From Pseudomonas sp. N40(2020) (GTDB taxonomy: Bacteria > Pseudomonadota > Gammaproteobacteria > Pseudomonadales > Pseudomonadaceae), in assembly GCF_014472415.1 (NCBI RefSeq), contig NZ_JACSZV010000030.1, positions 1 through 64,000 of the forward strand: a stretch of DNA of 64,000 bases, given 5' to 3'. The notes below the pieces were generated by a model. The model was not told the DNA's origin. It made no database searches and saw only the letters and a list, made by a program, of their open reading frames with translations. Shown piece after piece: positions 52,853-61,321 of the stretch. Position 1 is the stretch's first letter, and each line of letters opens with the position of its first letter. A program made the translations under genes and the position numbers.

Positions 52853-53718
52853 ACTTTCACCAGTGCCTGACTGCCGAACAGGCCGTTTGGACGGATCGCC
52901 AACGCCAGAATCACTAGGGCGAAGGTCAATATCTGCGTGAAGGCCGAGCCGAAATACAGGGTGATCAGCGCTTCCGAGAGACCGAATATCAAGCCGGCGG
53001 CAAAGACCCCTCCGGCGCTGGTAATCCCGCCAAGGATCGCCACGGCGAACGCCTTGAGGCCGAACAGCAAACCCATCTCGGCATTGACGCTGAACAGGGG
53101 CGCAATCAGCAGACCCGCCAGGGCCGCGAAGACGGTTGAGATGGCAAACGCGATGGCAACCACCCGATTGACGTTGATACCCATCAGCATGGCCGCACGT
53201 GGATTTTGCACGCAGGCCTCCAGCACCTTGCCCAACCGGGTATAGCGCCGCACCAGAAATAGCGCGAGCGCGATGGTTGCGCCGGCCAAGGGGATCAGCA
53301 GTTGCAGCGCGCCAACACTGGCGCCTGCCAGCTCGACATTGACGTTGAGCAGACTGCTGGTGAATTGCCGAGGCTCCTTGCCGAAGGTGAACAACGCCAG
53401 GTTATCGACCAGAATGCCGCCGGCCACCGTTGCCATCAGCCAAGCCTGAGAACCACGACTGTGAAACGGCCGCACCAGCCAGCGCTCGATCACCAGGCCA
53501 TACAGCGCACTGAGGATCAGCGTTGCCGGCAGTGCCAGCCACATCGACCATCCCCAGGTGATGCAAAAGGTGTAACCCAGCACGGCGCCGACCATCATGG
53601 CGCTGCCTTGAGCGAAGTTGACGGTGCGTGAAACCACGTAGGTCAGGTGAAAACCCAGCGCCAGCAGGGCGTACATACTACCTAGCCCAAGGCCGGTGAC
53701 GATGGCGGCGGTGAACAT
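52849..53718 (-). CDS. LivH-type branched-chain ABC permease
   Basis: A 289-residue permease with about eight helices: GLGLGSMYALLALGFHLTYV, VNFAQGSAMMVGA, the conserved AILGGITSAGGVFAAGLIFG and LAIRPNGLFG. It pairs with the permease half of the fused protein, whose ATG overlaps its stop (ATGA). Start 53718 has CTGAGGAG upstream. A longer frame to 53802 runs into the binding-protein gene and lacks homology. Confidence 0.9.
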   Translation of the reverse strand: MFTAAIVTGLGLGSMYALLALGFHLTYVVSRTVNFAQGSAMMVGAVLGYTFCITWGWSMWLALPATLILSALYGLVIERWLVRPFHSRGSQAWLMATVAGGILVDNLALFTFGKEPRQFTSSLLNVNVELAGASVGALQLLIPLAGATIALALFLVRRYTRLGKVLEACVQNPRAAMLMGINVNRVVAIAFAISTVFAALAGLLIAPLFSVNAEMGLLFGLKAFAVAILGGITSAGGVFAAGLIFGLSEALITLYFGSAFTQILTFALVILALAIRPNGLFGSQALVKV

Positions 53719-53728
53719 GGCGAACTCC

Positions 53729-54916
53729 TCAGGGCTTGAGTGGAACGATCTGACCGTCGACGAAATGAGTGAACAGATAGTCGTCCGGCCCCAGCGCGTC
53801 ATGTTTTTGTGCCGTAAACGGCTGCTGGTACTGTTTGATCAGGCCGTCATAGCCCTCGATCGCATAGAAGCCGTTGCGCACGGCAGGGCCATCGGTATTG
53901 CCTGCCTTTTCAATGGCCAGAGCACTCAAGTGCAGAGCGTCGTAAGCATTGGCAATGCCCACGGCGGGCGTGACGTCGGCCAGGCCTTTGATCTGCGGAT
54001 AAGTTTTTTTCAGTGCGGCGAGCACTGCATCGCCCTTGGCGCTGTTGTGTTCTGTGAACACGTAGGTCTGGACGAAGTGGACCCGCGAAGCGTTCGGGCC
54101 AGCCAATTCACCGAAGCGGCCACCGGCCGGGCCCCAGTGTGAAACCACCGGCACGTCCCACCCCATGCGATCCAGAGACTTGACCACTTGCGCCGATGGG
54201 CCGACGTTGCCGACCATCAGCAGGGTGTCGGCGCCGGCGTTTTTAAGGCGAGTGAGCTGAGGCACCACATCGAGATCGCTGTCCTGGATACGCTCGACGC
54301 CGGCATTGGCCAGACCGCGTTTCTCCAGGGCGCGCTTGAAGCCCGCTTCATTGGATTCGCCCCACGGGTTATTGATGAGGATCATCCCCGGCTTCTTCAT
54401 TCCTTTCTCGACGCCGTATTTCACCAGCGCTTCGTCCACCAGTTCGTCGACGGCAGAGACGCGGAACACATAGTTATCCGCAGCACCGTTTTCGGTGATT
54501 TTCGTGCCGGCGGCCCAGATGCCCATGAAGGGCACTTTCAGCTGGTTGGCCAAAGGCACGATGGCCAGTGAAACCGGGGTGTCCAGCCCACCGAAGAGCA
54601 CGGTGACTTTCTCGCGCTGAACCAACTCGCGCGCCGCCAGCATGCCTTTGGACGGATTACTTTCGTCGTCGCGGCGCACCAGCTCGAGTGGTCGGCCGAG
54701 CACGCCACCTTTGGCATTGACCTCCTCGATGGCGATGGTCAGGCCGCGAGTCAGCGCCTCGCCGGACTTCGCCGACTGACCCGAAAGGGCTGCGACCAGA
54801 CCAACCTTGATCGGAGGCTCGGCCGCCTGGGCACCACCAAACAAAGCCACATTGAGCGTGACTGCGGCAGCCACGGGAAACACAAGACGCTGCAGGTTTA
54901 AAAGCGGGAAGGCCAT
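53729..54916 (-). CDS. Periplasmic substrate-binding protein of the Liv-type ABC importer
   Basis: A 395-residue type-I periplasmic binding protein. Signal peptide to about AQAAEPP, then IKVGLVAALSGQSAKSGEAL, NAKGGVLGRPLELVRRDDES, LFGGLDTPVSLAIVPLANQL and the hinge region GIANAYDALHLSALAIEKAG. It belongs to the broad LivK-like group that binds amino acids, amides, urea or aromatic acids. The neighbours (amidohydrolase, GGT-like enzyme) suggest an amide or nitrogen-heterocycle ligand instead of leucine. First gene of the leftward operon. Confidence 0.9.
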   Translation of the reverse strand: MAFPLLNLQRLVFPVAAAVTLNVALFGGAQAAEPPIKVGLVAALSGQSAKSGEALTRGLTIAIEEVNAKGGVLGRPLELVRRDDESNPSKGMLAARELVQREKVTVLFGGLDTPVSLAIVPLANQLKVPFMGIWAAGTKITENGAADNYVFRVSAVDELVDEALVKYGVEKGMKKPGMILINNPWGESNEAGFKRALEKRGLANAGVERIQDSDLDVVPQLTRLKNAGADTLLMVGNVGPSAQVVKSLDRMGWDVPVVSHWGPAGGRFGELAGPNASRVHFVQTYVFTEHNSAKGDAVLAALKKTYPQIKGLADVTPAVGIANAYDALHLSALAIEKAGNTDGPAVRNGFYAIEGYDGLIKQYQQPFTAQKHDALGPDDYLFTHFVDGQIVPLKP

Positions 54917-54931
54917 TGATCGTTCTCCTGA

Positions 54932-54961
54932 TTGCTAGCATTTGCATAATTATTGCTAGCA
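54932..54961 (-). promoter_or_regulatory. Paired TTGCTAGCA boxes, operator of the ABC operon
   Basis: TTGCTAGCA occurs at 54932-54940 and 54953-54961, 21 bases apart; each contains the perfect palindrome TGCTAGCA. They lie 16-45 bases before the binding-protein start. They are shared in sequence and spacing with the boxes at 46689-46717. Confidence 0.6.
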
Positions 54962-55103
54962 AGTAGGATGCCAGTCAGCCGCCCCAGTAAAACCGGGTGA
55001 CGGGGCACAAATAACTTGAACTAAACGCGCCAAATTAACGCGCCCTGCACTAAGCAGAGGCGTCGATCCAGTGCTTATCAATTGTCAGTCAGGAGATTCG
55101 ACG

Positions 55104-55502
55104 ATGTCGCAGGCAAATACAGACGTGCAGATTGTTAGCAGCTTTCTCGAGGCCTCCATGGCGCCCGATCCCGTCAGGGCCGCAACCTTCATGAGTGCCG
55201 ATGTGAAGATCACTTTCACCGGCGGCCGGGTCATGCCTGACCCACAGGCCATCACGGCGTTCAACGGTTCCCGTTATGCCTGGGTAAAAAAAGCCTTGGG
55301 CAACTTCGACTGGATGGATCGCGGTGATCACACCGTGGTGTATTCCAACGGTACCTTGTATGGCGAGTGGTCCGATGGCCGCAGTTTTTCCGGTAATCGC
55401 TATCTGGATCGCTTCGAAGTGCGCAACGGCAAGATCACCCACATGGATGTCTGGAACGACAGCGCCGAATGGCTTTTGACGCCGGAAATAGCCAAGGCTT
55501 GA
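55104..55502 (+). CDS. SnoaL-like/NTF2-fold protein
   Basis: A 132-residue protein with the NTF2-like pattern: an N-terminal helix (VQIVSSFLEASMAPDPVRAA), a strand with FMSADVKITFTGG, and then VVYSNGTLYGEWSDGRSFSG, RYLDRFEVRNGKITHMDVWND. Members act as small isomerases, hydrolases or ligand binders. It is divergent from the ABC operon across the CTAGCA boxes, so it may be co-regulated and take part in the same pathway. Start 55104 has CAGGAG nine bases upstream. Confidence 0.75.
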   Translation: MSQANTDVQIVSSFLEASMAPDPVRAATFMSADVKITFTGGRVMPDPQAITAFNGSRYAWVKKALGNFDWMDRGDHTVVYSNGTLYGEWSDGRSFSGNRYLDRFEVRNGKITHMDVWNDSAEWLLTPEIAKA

Positions 55503-55582
55503 GTTCACGCAGTGTTGAGGCGACAGGTCGGGTCACCGGTCAGGAACAAGAAGCCAGCGCAATAATGTTCAGAAATACATAC

Positions 55583-55610
55583 AAAAACGCCGCTCAATGA
55601 GCGGCGTTTT
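55583..55610. terminator. Bidirectional terminator
   Basis: AAAAACGCCGCTC and GAGCGGCGTTTT form a strong stem between two convergent genes, with A and T runs on both sides. It serves the SnoaL-like gene and the carboxynorspermidine operon. Confidence 0.9.
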
Positions 55611-55648
55611 CGGAGCAGGCAGTGAAGCACCCCTGAATGTTGCGAGCC

Positions 55649-56893
55649 TTAGGCGTCGCCGTTCCAGGGGCGGTCTCCATTCTCGTCCTTGATGCGGGTC
55701 GGCAGACCCATTACATCCAGTGCCTTGAGGAACGGCTCAGCCGGCAGCTCCTCGACGTTGGCCATACGCTGCACATCCCACTCGCCGCGGGCGACCAGCA
55801 GGGCAGCAGCGACTGGTGGTACGCCGGCGGTATAGGAAATGCCCTGGCTGTCGGTTTCGGCAAAGGCTTCCTCGTGGTCGGCCACGTTGTAGATGAACAC
55901 TTCACGCGGCTGGCCATCCTTGGTGCCTTTGACCAGATCACCGATGCAGGTCTTGCCGGTGTAGCCGGGCGCCAGCGAACTCGGATCAGGCAGCACGGCC
56001 TTGACCACTTTCAGCGGCACAACCTCCAGGCCTTCGGCGGTCTTGACCGGTTGCTCGGACAGCAGGCCGAGGTTCTTGAGTACGGTGAACACGTTGATGT
56101 AGTGCTCGCCGAAGCTCATCCAGAAGCGCACGTTGGGCACGTCCAGATTCTTCGACAGCGAGTGCACTTCATCGTGACCGGTCAGGTACAGATTCTGCGA
56201 CCCTACGACTGGCAGGTCGTCGGTGCGCTTGACTTCGAACATGGTGTTACTGGTCCACTGGCTGTTCTGCCAGCTCCACACCTGTCCGGTGAACTCACGG
56301 AAATTGATTTCCGGATCGAAATTGGTGGCGAAATACTTGCCATGGGAACCGGCATTGACGTCGAGAATATCGATCGATTCAATTCGGTCGAAATACTGTT
56401 GCTGCGCAAGTGCAGCATAGGCGTTGACCACGCCTGGGTCGAAACCCACACCGAGAATGGCAGTGATGTTCTTTTCTTTACACTCTTCGAGGTGATTCCA
56501 CTCGTAGTTGCCGTACCAGGGCGGCGTCTCGCAGATTTTGCCCGGCTCCTCGTGAATGGCAGTGTCCAGGTAGGCTACGCCGGTATCGATACAGGCACGC
56601 AGTACCGACATGTTGAGGAACGCGGAACCGACGTTGATGACGATCTGTGATCCGGTTTCGCGGATCAGCGACTTGGTCGCCTCGACATCCAGCGCATTCA
56701 GCGAGAAGGCTTTGATGTCGGCGGGTTGTTTGAGGCTACCCTTGGCCTTGACGCTATCGATGATGGCCTGGCATTTGGAGATGTTGCGCGACGCGATAGC
56801 GATACGACCGAGTTCATCGTTATGCTGTGCGCACTTGTGGGCCACCACCTTAGCGACACCTCCTGCACCAATGATAAGAACGTTCTTTTTCAA
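55649..56893 (-). CDS. Carboxynorspermidine synthase (saccharopine dehydrogenase family)
   Basis: A 414-residue NADPH enzyme, MKKNVLIIGAGGVAKVVAHK, typical of the Lys1-like carboxy(nor)spermidine dehydrogenases. Also present are INVGSAFLNMSVLRACIDTG, YLDTAIHEEPGK and FDPGVVNAYAALAQQ. It condenses aspartate semialdehyde with a diamine to carboxyspermidine or carboxynorspermidine. It lies 28 bases downstream of the decarboxylase gene, in the same operon, giving a SpeD/SpeE-independent triamine route. The length is normal. Confidence 0.9.
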   Translation of the reverse strand: MKKNVLIIGAGGVAKVVAHKCAQHNDELGRIAIASRNISKCQAIIDSVKAKGSLKQPADIKAFSLNALDVEATKSLIRETGSQIVINVGSAFLNMSVLRACIDTGVAYLDTAIHEEPGKICETPPWYGNYEWNHLEECKEKNITAILGVGFDPGVVNAYAALAQQQYFDRIESIDILDVNAGSHGKYFATNFDPEINFREFTGQVWSWQNSQWTSNTMFEVKRTDDLPVVGSQNLYLTGHDEVHSLSKNLDVPNVRFWMSFGEHYINVFTVLKNLGLLSEQPVKTAEGLEVVPLKVVKAVLPDPSSLAPGYTGKTCIGDLVKGTKDGQPREVFIYNVADHEEAFAETDSQGISYTAGVPPVAAALLVARGEWDVQRMANVEELPAEPFLKALDVMGLPTRIKDENGDRPWNGDA

Positions 56894-56921
56894 TTGCTTT
56901 TACTCTCCTTTATCTGTCCGT

Positions 56922-58019
56922 TTACGAAAGGCTGGACAGGTAGTCTTCATAACCAAATTGGCGCACCACTTCGACCGTTCCGTCGAGTTGCTTCACCACG
57001 ATGGATGGCATTTTCAGGCCGTTGAACCAGTTTTTCTTGACCATGGTGTAACCCGCGGTATCGATGAATGACAGTCGATCGCCGATGGCCAGCGGACGTT
57101 CAAATTGGTACTCGCCGAAGATGTCCCCGGCCAGGCACGACTTGCCGCACACCATGTAGGTGTGTTCACCGTCGCTCGGTGCCAGTTTGGCGTTGAGGCG
57201 ATAAATCAGCAGGTCAAGCAAATGGGCTTCAATGGAGCTGTCCACCACTGCCAGGTGCTTGCCGTTGTAGAGGGTGTCGAGCACCGTCACTTCCAGCGAG
57301 GCACTGTTGGTGATCGCCGCTTCGCCGGGCTCCAGGTAGACCTGCACGCCGTACTTTTGCGAAAACGCCTTCAACCGCGCACAGAAAGCATCCAGCGCAT
57401 AGCCTTCACCGGTGAAGTGAATACCGCCGCCCAGGCTGACCCAGCTGACCTTGTGCAGCAGCTCACCGAAGCGTTCTTCGATGGTGCAGAGCATTTGGTC
57501 GAACAGACCGAAGTCGCCGTTCTCACAGTTATTGTGGAACATGAAGCCGGATATCTGATCGATAACGCCTTCGATCTTCACCGGGTCCCATTCGCCGAGA
57601 CGGCTGAACGGACGCGCCGGGTCGGCGAGCAGATAATCGGAACTGCTGACTTGCGGGTTGACTCGCAGGCCGCGGACTTTGCCTTCAGCGCGCTTGGCAA
57701 AGCGTTGCAGCTGGCTGATGGAGTTGAAGATGATCTTGTCGCAATTGTCGAGCATCTCCTCGATCTCATCGTCGGCCCAAGCCACGCTGTAGGCGTGGGT
57801 TTCGCCTTCGAACTTCTGCCGGCCGAGCTTGAGCTCGTACAGCGACGACGAGGTGGTGCCGTCCATGTATTGCTGCATCAAATCAAACACCGACCAGGTC
57901 GCGAAGCACTTGAGCGCCAGCAGGGCCTTTGCCCCGGACTGTTCGCGCACATAGGCAATCTTCTGCATGTTGGTCAGCAGTTTCTGTTTGTCGATGAGGT
58001 AGTACGGTGTCTTGATCAT
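56922..58019 (-). CDS. nspC: Carboxynorspermidine decarboxylase
   Basis: A 365-residue PLP enzyme of the alanine racemase-like decarboxylase fold. The PLP lysine lies in ALLALKCFATWSVF (about residue 39), followed by TTSSSLYELKLGRQKF, GFMFHNNCENGDF, VSLGGGIHFTGEGY, EPGEAAITNSASLEVTV and the dimer-interface Cys in VCGKSCLAGDIFGEY. It makes spermidine or norspermidine. Start 58019 with GGAGG twelve bases upstream. First gene of the operon. Confidence 0.9.
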   Translation of the reverse strand: MIKTPYYLIDKQKLLTNMQKIAYVREQSGAKALLALKCFATWSVFDLMQQYMDGTTSSSLYELKLGRQKFEGETHAYSVAWADDEIEEMLDNCDKIIFNSISQLQRFAKRAEGKVRGLRVNPQVSSSDYLLADPARPFSRLGEWDPVKIEGVIDQISGFMFHNNCENGDFGLFDQMLCTIEERFGELLHKVSWVSLGGGIHFTGEGYALDAFCARLKAFSQKYGVQVYLEPGEAAITNSASLEVTVLDTLYNGKHLAVVDSSIEAHLLDLLIYRLNAKLAPSDGEHTYMVCGKSCLAGDIFGEYQFERPLAIGDRLSFIDTAGYTMVKKNWFNGLKMPSIVVKQLDGTVEVVRQFGYEDYLSSLS

Positions 58020-58443
58020 TTCGAGGCCTCCGGCAAGGCCAGCCAAAAAAGGATGCGCATTGTGCCCGGACTGACTCCATATCGAAAGAGCTGAGCGTAC
58101 GACTCATTGAGCTAATGAATCTAAAGGGCGCGATTCACTGCACATGAGGTTCGTTCGGCGGCCGTTAGTAAGAAGGTAGTCAGGTGATGACTGCCCAATG
58201 GCGGAGTAAGAACAGAAGGGGGGATAAGCCCTAGCTAGACAGTCTTGAGGCCGATCAGTAGCGTCAAGCCATTACGTTACCTTTGCTGGTTTGGTACGTG
58301 TTGCCTTTCATATCGCGTTTTCACCTGACTTAGTCGCGTTTGCCATTTTCGCTTCTATGCAAATCAGGTGTTTACTGCATGACAACGGATGTTATCAGTC
58401 AGCTCAAGATGCGTTGTGCGACAGCAATGTTGCCTGATTAATA
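58020..58443. other. Intergenic region upstream of nspC and before the cassette-like unit
   Basis: About 420 bases that should hold the leftward nspC promoter. No coding frame, terminator or repeat is convincing. The base composition is lower in GC than in the neighbouring genes from ~58200 on, consistent with the start of a horizontally acquired patch. Confidence 0.4.
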
Positions 58444-58993
58444 GTTAGGTCGTTAGGGAGGTGGTACTTATGTCAGAGAAGTCCGAATTCTGGTTCCGGT
58501 GGCTACAAATTGCTTGTGTTGCGGTCCAGGCCTTTGGTGCGTTCATGATTCTGTCGCAAGCTGGAACGAGAGCGTTCTTCGGCGCGCTGCTGATGCGCGA
58601 CACGTCGGCCATAAGCAGGTTTCAGGAGCCAGCAGTCAACTACATCGATCTGCTACATGTGGTACTTGGTGCAGTGCTTGTGGGGTGGGGCGTAGCTCTC
58701 TTCTTGATGGTCCGCTATTTCTACAAGCTTCAGCCGTTGCTAGTAAGTCGGGTCGTTACTGTTTCCATCCTCTGCTGGGCCGTTCCTGACACTGCGTACT
58801 CCTTGTGGTCCGGGTTCTGGCAAAACGCTGTCCTGAATGTTGTCTTCATAGCCGTGTTTTTCCCTCCGCTGCTCGCGTTGAGACGGATCCCGCGTGCCTA
58901 GCGGCCTAACTATGCGTTCAAGCGGACCGCGGGTAGAGGTTTCGATGCTTCCTGATGCGCTGTCGGCCCACAACCGCTTAACGCGAAGGTAAG
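58444..58993 (+). mobile_element. Integron gene-cassette-like unit (GTTAGGT boundary, ORF, attC-like site)
   Basis: GTTAGGT at 58444-58450 fits the integron core site GTTRRRY. A gene follows within 20 bases. Two bases past its stop begins an attC-like palindrome: R'' GCCTAAC (58904-58910), a 7-base spacer, L'' TCAAGCGG (58918-58925), a variable middle, L' CCGCTTAA (58974-58981), a 7-base spacer and a degenerate R' (GTAAGAG). Spacing is as in true attC sites, about 90 bp overall. No integron integrase is visible. Confidence 0.6.
58470..58901 (+). CDS. Small membrane protein encoded in the cassette-like unit
   Basis: A 143-residue protein with four predicted membrane helices (about residues 10-30, 58-80, 88-108 and 115-137) and a C-terminal RRIPRA. 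No family recognised; DoxX-like or DUF4149-like small membrane proteins are the nearest in general layout, without clear motif support. GGAGGT lies seven bases before the ATG. The stop is within two bases of the attC-like site, the classic cassette arrangement. Function unknown. Confidence 0.65.
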   Translation: MSEKSEFWFRWLQIACVAVQAFGAFMILSQAGTRAFFGALLMRDTSAISRFQEPAVNYIDLLHVVLGAVLVGWGVALFLMVRYFYKLQPLLVSRVVTVSILCWAVPDTAYSLWSGFWQNAVLNVVFIAVFFPPLLALRRIPRA

Positions 58994-59077
58994 AGTGAAG
59001 GGCGCTACGCGTACCCGATCAGTGAAAAATCGAAGCGTTACGTCGAGAGGTTCTGCATTCCGTATGGACGTTGGTAA

Positions 59078-59281
59078 CCCACCACAGCCATTGGCCTTGA
59101 CCCAACAATGTACGGAACTCATACGCTACGCAGAACCAAAGCATCTCTGATTTATCGGAGGACGAAGAATCCGGGAGCTGTTCAACTCCTGCTTGGTTAT
59201 ACGAAGCTTGAAAGCACCGTCAGATACCTGGGAATCGAGGTCTATGATCCCTTGGAAATTGCGGAACAGACGGAAGTTTAA
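59078..59281 (+). pseudogene. C-terminal remnant of a tyrosine recombinase/integrase
   Basis: The frame reads IGLDPTMYGTHTLRRTKASL then IYRRTKNPGAVQLLLGYTKL and ESTVRYLGIEVYDP, ending EQTEV. This is the end of a lambda-type integrase: HxxR (HTLR), a Tyr in place of the usual second His (LLGYTKLES), and the nucleophile Tyr (VRYLG). Everything before ~residue 59078 is missing and a stop precedes it, so it is inactive. Its closeness to the cassette-like unit marks a former mobile element. Confidence 0.75.
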
Positions 59282-59441
59282 CCACCCGTTGCGACGGTCG
59301 ATGGCAAACCGTCGCGATCCGGCCCAACAGGACCGGTCAATCAAGGAAAGGACTGAATCACTGTTCAAGTGAAAAGCATTGGCATCAGGTCTGAGCTTTT
59401 GGGTCTACAGTCTTGTATGTCGGGCACTGGAAGAAATTGAA

Positions 59442-59906
59442 ATGAACGTGTCGTCTTCGATCTCGCCGCCAAGGTATATCGTCCTGCTGGGCTATGGCGG
59501 TTTGCTGCCGTTTATTGGTCTCGCGCTACTCATCCTCACGTCTCTAGAATATCGACCGTTTGGGGCTGTGGCGCTGGTCAACTATGGCGCTGTCATCCTG
59601 AGCTTCATCGGCGCCTTGCACTGGGGCTTCGCCATGTCAGTGCAAAACATGACTGCCGAACTGCGCCGCGACCGGCTTATATGGAGCGTCATCCCGGCTC
59701 TTATCGCTTGGCTCAGCACGTTACTGCCGGTGTCATTGGGTTGCTTGCTGTTGATCGTCGGATTTGTCGTCCACTTCTGGCAAGACCGACAGTTGGTTCG
59801 GGTTGTGAGCCTGCACGCCTGGTACCTGCCAATGCGATTGCGCCTGACTGCTGTGGCTAGCGTTTGCCTGCTTATTGGCGCAATCGCTGTAGTCATTTAT
59901 TCGTGA
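59442..59906 (+). CDS. DUF3429 family membrane protein
   Basis: A 154-residue inner-membrane protein with five helices. The DUF3429 pattern is seen in YIVLLGYGGLLPFIGLALL, NYGAVILSFIGALHWGFAM, and the LHAWYLPMRLRLTAVASV end. Function unknown; the family is often encoded next to quinone or ABC1-kinase genes. Start 59442 opens the family N-terminus; an upstream frame to 59379 is unlikely. Its TGA overlaps the GTG start of the kinase gene (GTGA), so the two are coupled. Confidence 0.8.
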   Translation: MNVSSSISPPRYIVLLGYGGLLPFIGLALLILTSLEYRPFGAVALVNYGAVILSFIGALHWGFAMSVQNMTAELRRDRLIWSVIPALIAWLSTLLPVSLGCLLLIVGFVVHFWQDRQLVRVVSLHAWYLPMRLRLTAVASVCLLIGAIAVVIYS

Positions 59907-61222
59907 AACCGCGTCGACCCGAATCGTCTGCAGTGCCGGGCAGTCGCTTGTCGCGGCTGATGCGTTTTGGCAGTTTGGCCTCGGGCGTGGTGGGCGGCAT
60001 GTTGGCCGAAGGTGCGCGGCAGTTGGCTCAAGGAAAACGTCCGGCGTTCAGTGACCTTCTGTTGACGCCGGGTAATGTGCAACGGGTGGCCGAGCAACTG
60101 TCGCAACTGCGTGGTGCGGCCATGAAGATCGGACAGTTGTTATCAATGGATGCGGGTGACTTGTTACCGAGCGAGCTTAGCGACATGCTTTCTCGTCTGC
60201 GTTCCGACGCGCATCCGATGCCAATGAGTCAGTTGGTCGCGGTCCTTGACGAAAGCTGGGGTAGGGGCTGGGAAGGGCGCTTCGAACGGTTTTCCTTCAC
60301 GCCATTGGCGGCGGCATCCATCGGCCAGGTTCATGCTGCGCAAGGCAAAGACGGCCAGCGTCTGGCGATCAAAGTGCAATATCCAGGTGTGCGCGAAAGT
60401 ATTTCCAGCGATGTGGATAACGTCGCTACTTTGCTGCGCATGTCCGGGCTGCTGCCTCACGGCATGGACGTCGCACCACTGCTCCAAGAGGCCAAGCTTC
60501 AACTGCATAATGAAGCCGATTACCTACAAGAAGCCATGCACTTACAGCGCTTCCATCAACTGTTAGCCGATAGTCCGGACTTTCTGGTTCCTCGTTGGTA
60601 TGCCGAGTTCAGTACGTCAAACATTCTGGTGATGTCCTTCGCCGACGGCGTCGCATTGGAGAGCCTTGAACACGCGCCACAGACAGAGCGCGACCGGATC
60701 ATCACATTGCTGTTTGCTCTGTTTCTGCGCGAGGTCTTTGAGTTTCAGTGCGTCCAGACTGACCCCAACTTTGCCAATTACCGTTATCAGCAGGAAACCG
60801 GGCAGATAGTGCTGCTCGACTTCGGTGCCACGCGCCTTTATAGACGCAACAGCACCGAGGCATTTCGGAAACTGTTAGTTGCAGGCCTGCGTGAAGACCG
60901 CGCCGCCATCACTGACGCAGCGCTGGATGTCGGCTACTTTCAGCATGAAACCCTGCCCAAGCATCGGTTATTGCTGACTGACCTCATCTCCCAGGCCTGC
61001 GAGCCATTGCGGCATCAAGGCGCCTATGACTTTGCGATGTCCGACCTCGCAGGACGCTTGCGCGATGCAGGTTGGCAACTGGGTACCGATCGCGACTTCT
61101 GGCACACGCCACCGGTGGATGTCCTGCTTCTGCATCGCAAGATAGGAGGGTTGTATATGTTGGCTGCGAAGCTTAAGGCGAGGGTGAATGTGCGATGCCT
61201 GTTCGAGCCTTACGTAGTTTGA
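59903..61222 (+). CDS. ABC1/UbiB (AarF) family atypical kinase
   Basis: A 439-residue ADCK/UbiB-like protein. The family-specific KxGQ motif is seen in AAMKIGQLLSMDAGDLLP, the Ala-rich nucleotide loop in PLAAASIGQVHAA, the catalytic lysine in LAIKVQYPGV, and the later ExD/DFG-type motif in QTDPNFANYRY and IVLLDFGATRLY. UbiB proteins support ubiquinone biosynthesis as ATPases, not protein kinases. The start GTG at 59903 overlaps the DUF3429 stop. No C-terminal membrane helices are evident, unlike E. coli UbiB, so this is a paralogue. Confidence 0.85.
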   Translation: MKPRRPESSAVPGSRLSRLMRFGSLASGVVGGMLAEGARQLAQGKRPAFSDLLLTPGNVQRVAEQLSQLRGAAMKIGQLLSMDAGDLLPSELSDMLSRLRSDAHPMPMSQLVAVLDESWGRGWEGRFERFSFTPLAAASIGQVHAAQGKDGQRLAIKVQYPGVRESISSDVDNVATLLRMSGLLPHGMDVAPLLQEAKLQLHNEADYLQEAMHLQRFHQLLADSPDFLVPRWYAEFSTSNILVMSFADGVALESLEHAPQTERDRIITLLFALFLREVFEFQCVQTDPNFANYRYQQETGQIVLLDFGATRLYRRNSTEAFRKLLVAGLREDRAAITDAALDVGYFQHETLPKHRLLLTDLISQACEPLRHQGAYDFAMSDLAGRLRDAGWQLGTDRDFWHTPPVDVLLLHRKIGGLYMLAAKLKARVNVRCLFEPYVV

Positions 61223-61321
61223 GCGCTTCCTGAACGAAAAATATCCCGGCAGGCTTACGTCTAACCGCTTCGATTTCCCTGACGCGCCAGGCCATCCGGT
61301 AGGTCCCTCGAATGTTTATCC

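Noticed and set aside
58134-58190. CGGCCGTTAGTAAG near 58160 as a further integron core site
   Set aside because: GTTAGTA does not fit GTTRRRY at the last positions and no complementary R'' lies nearby.
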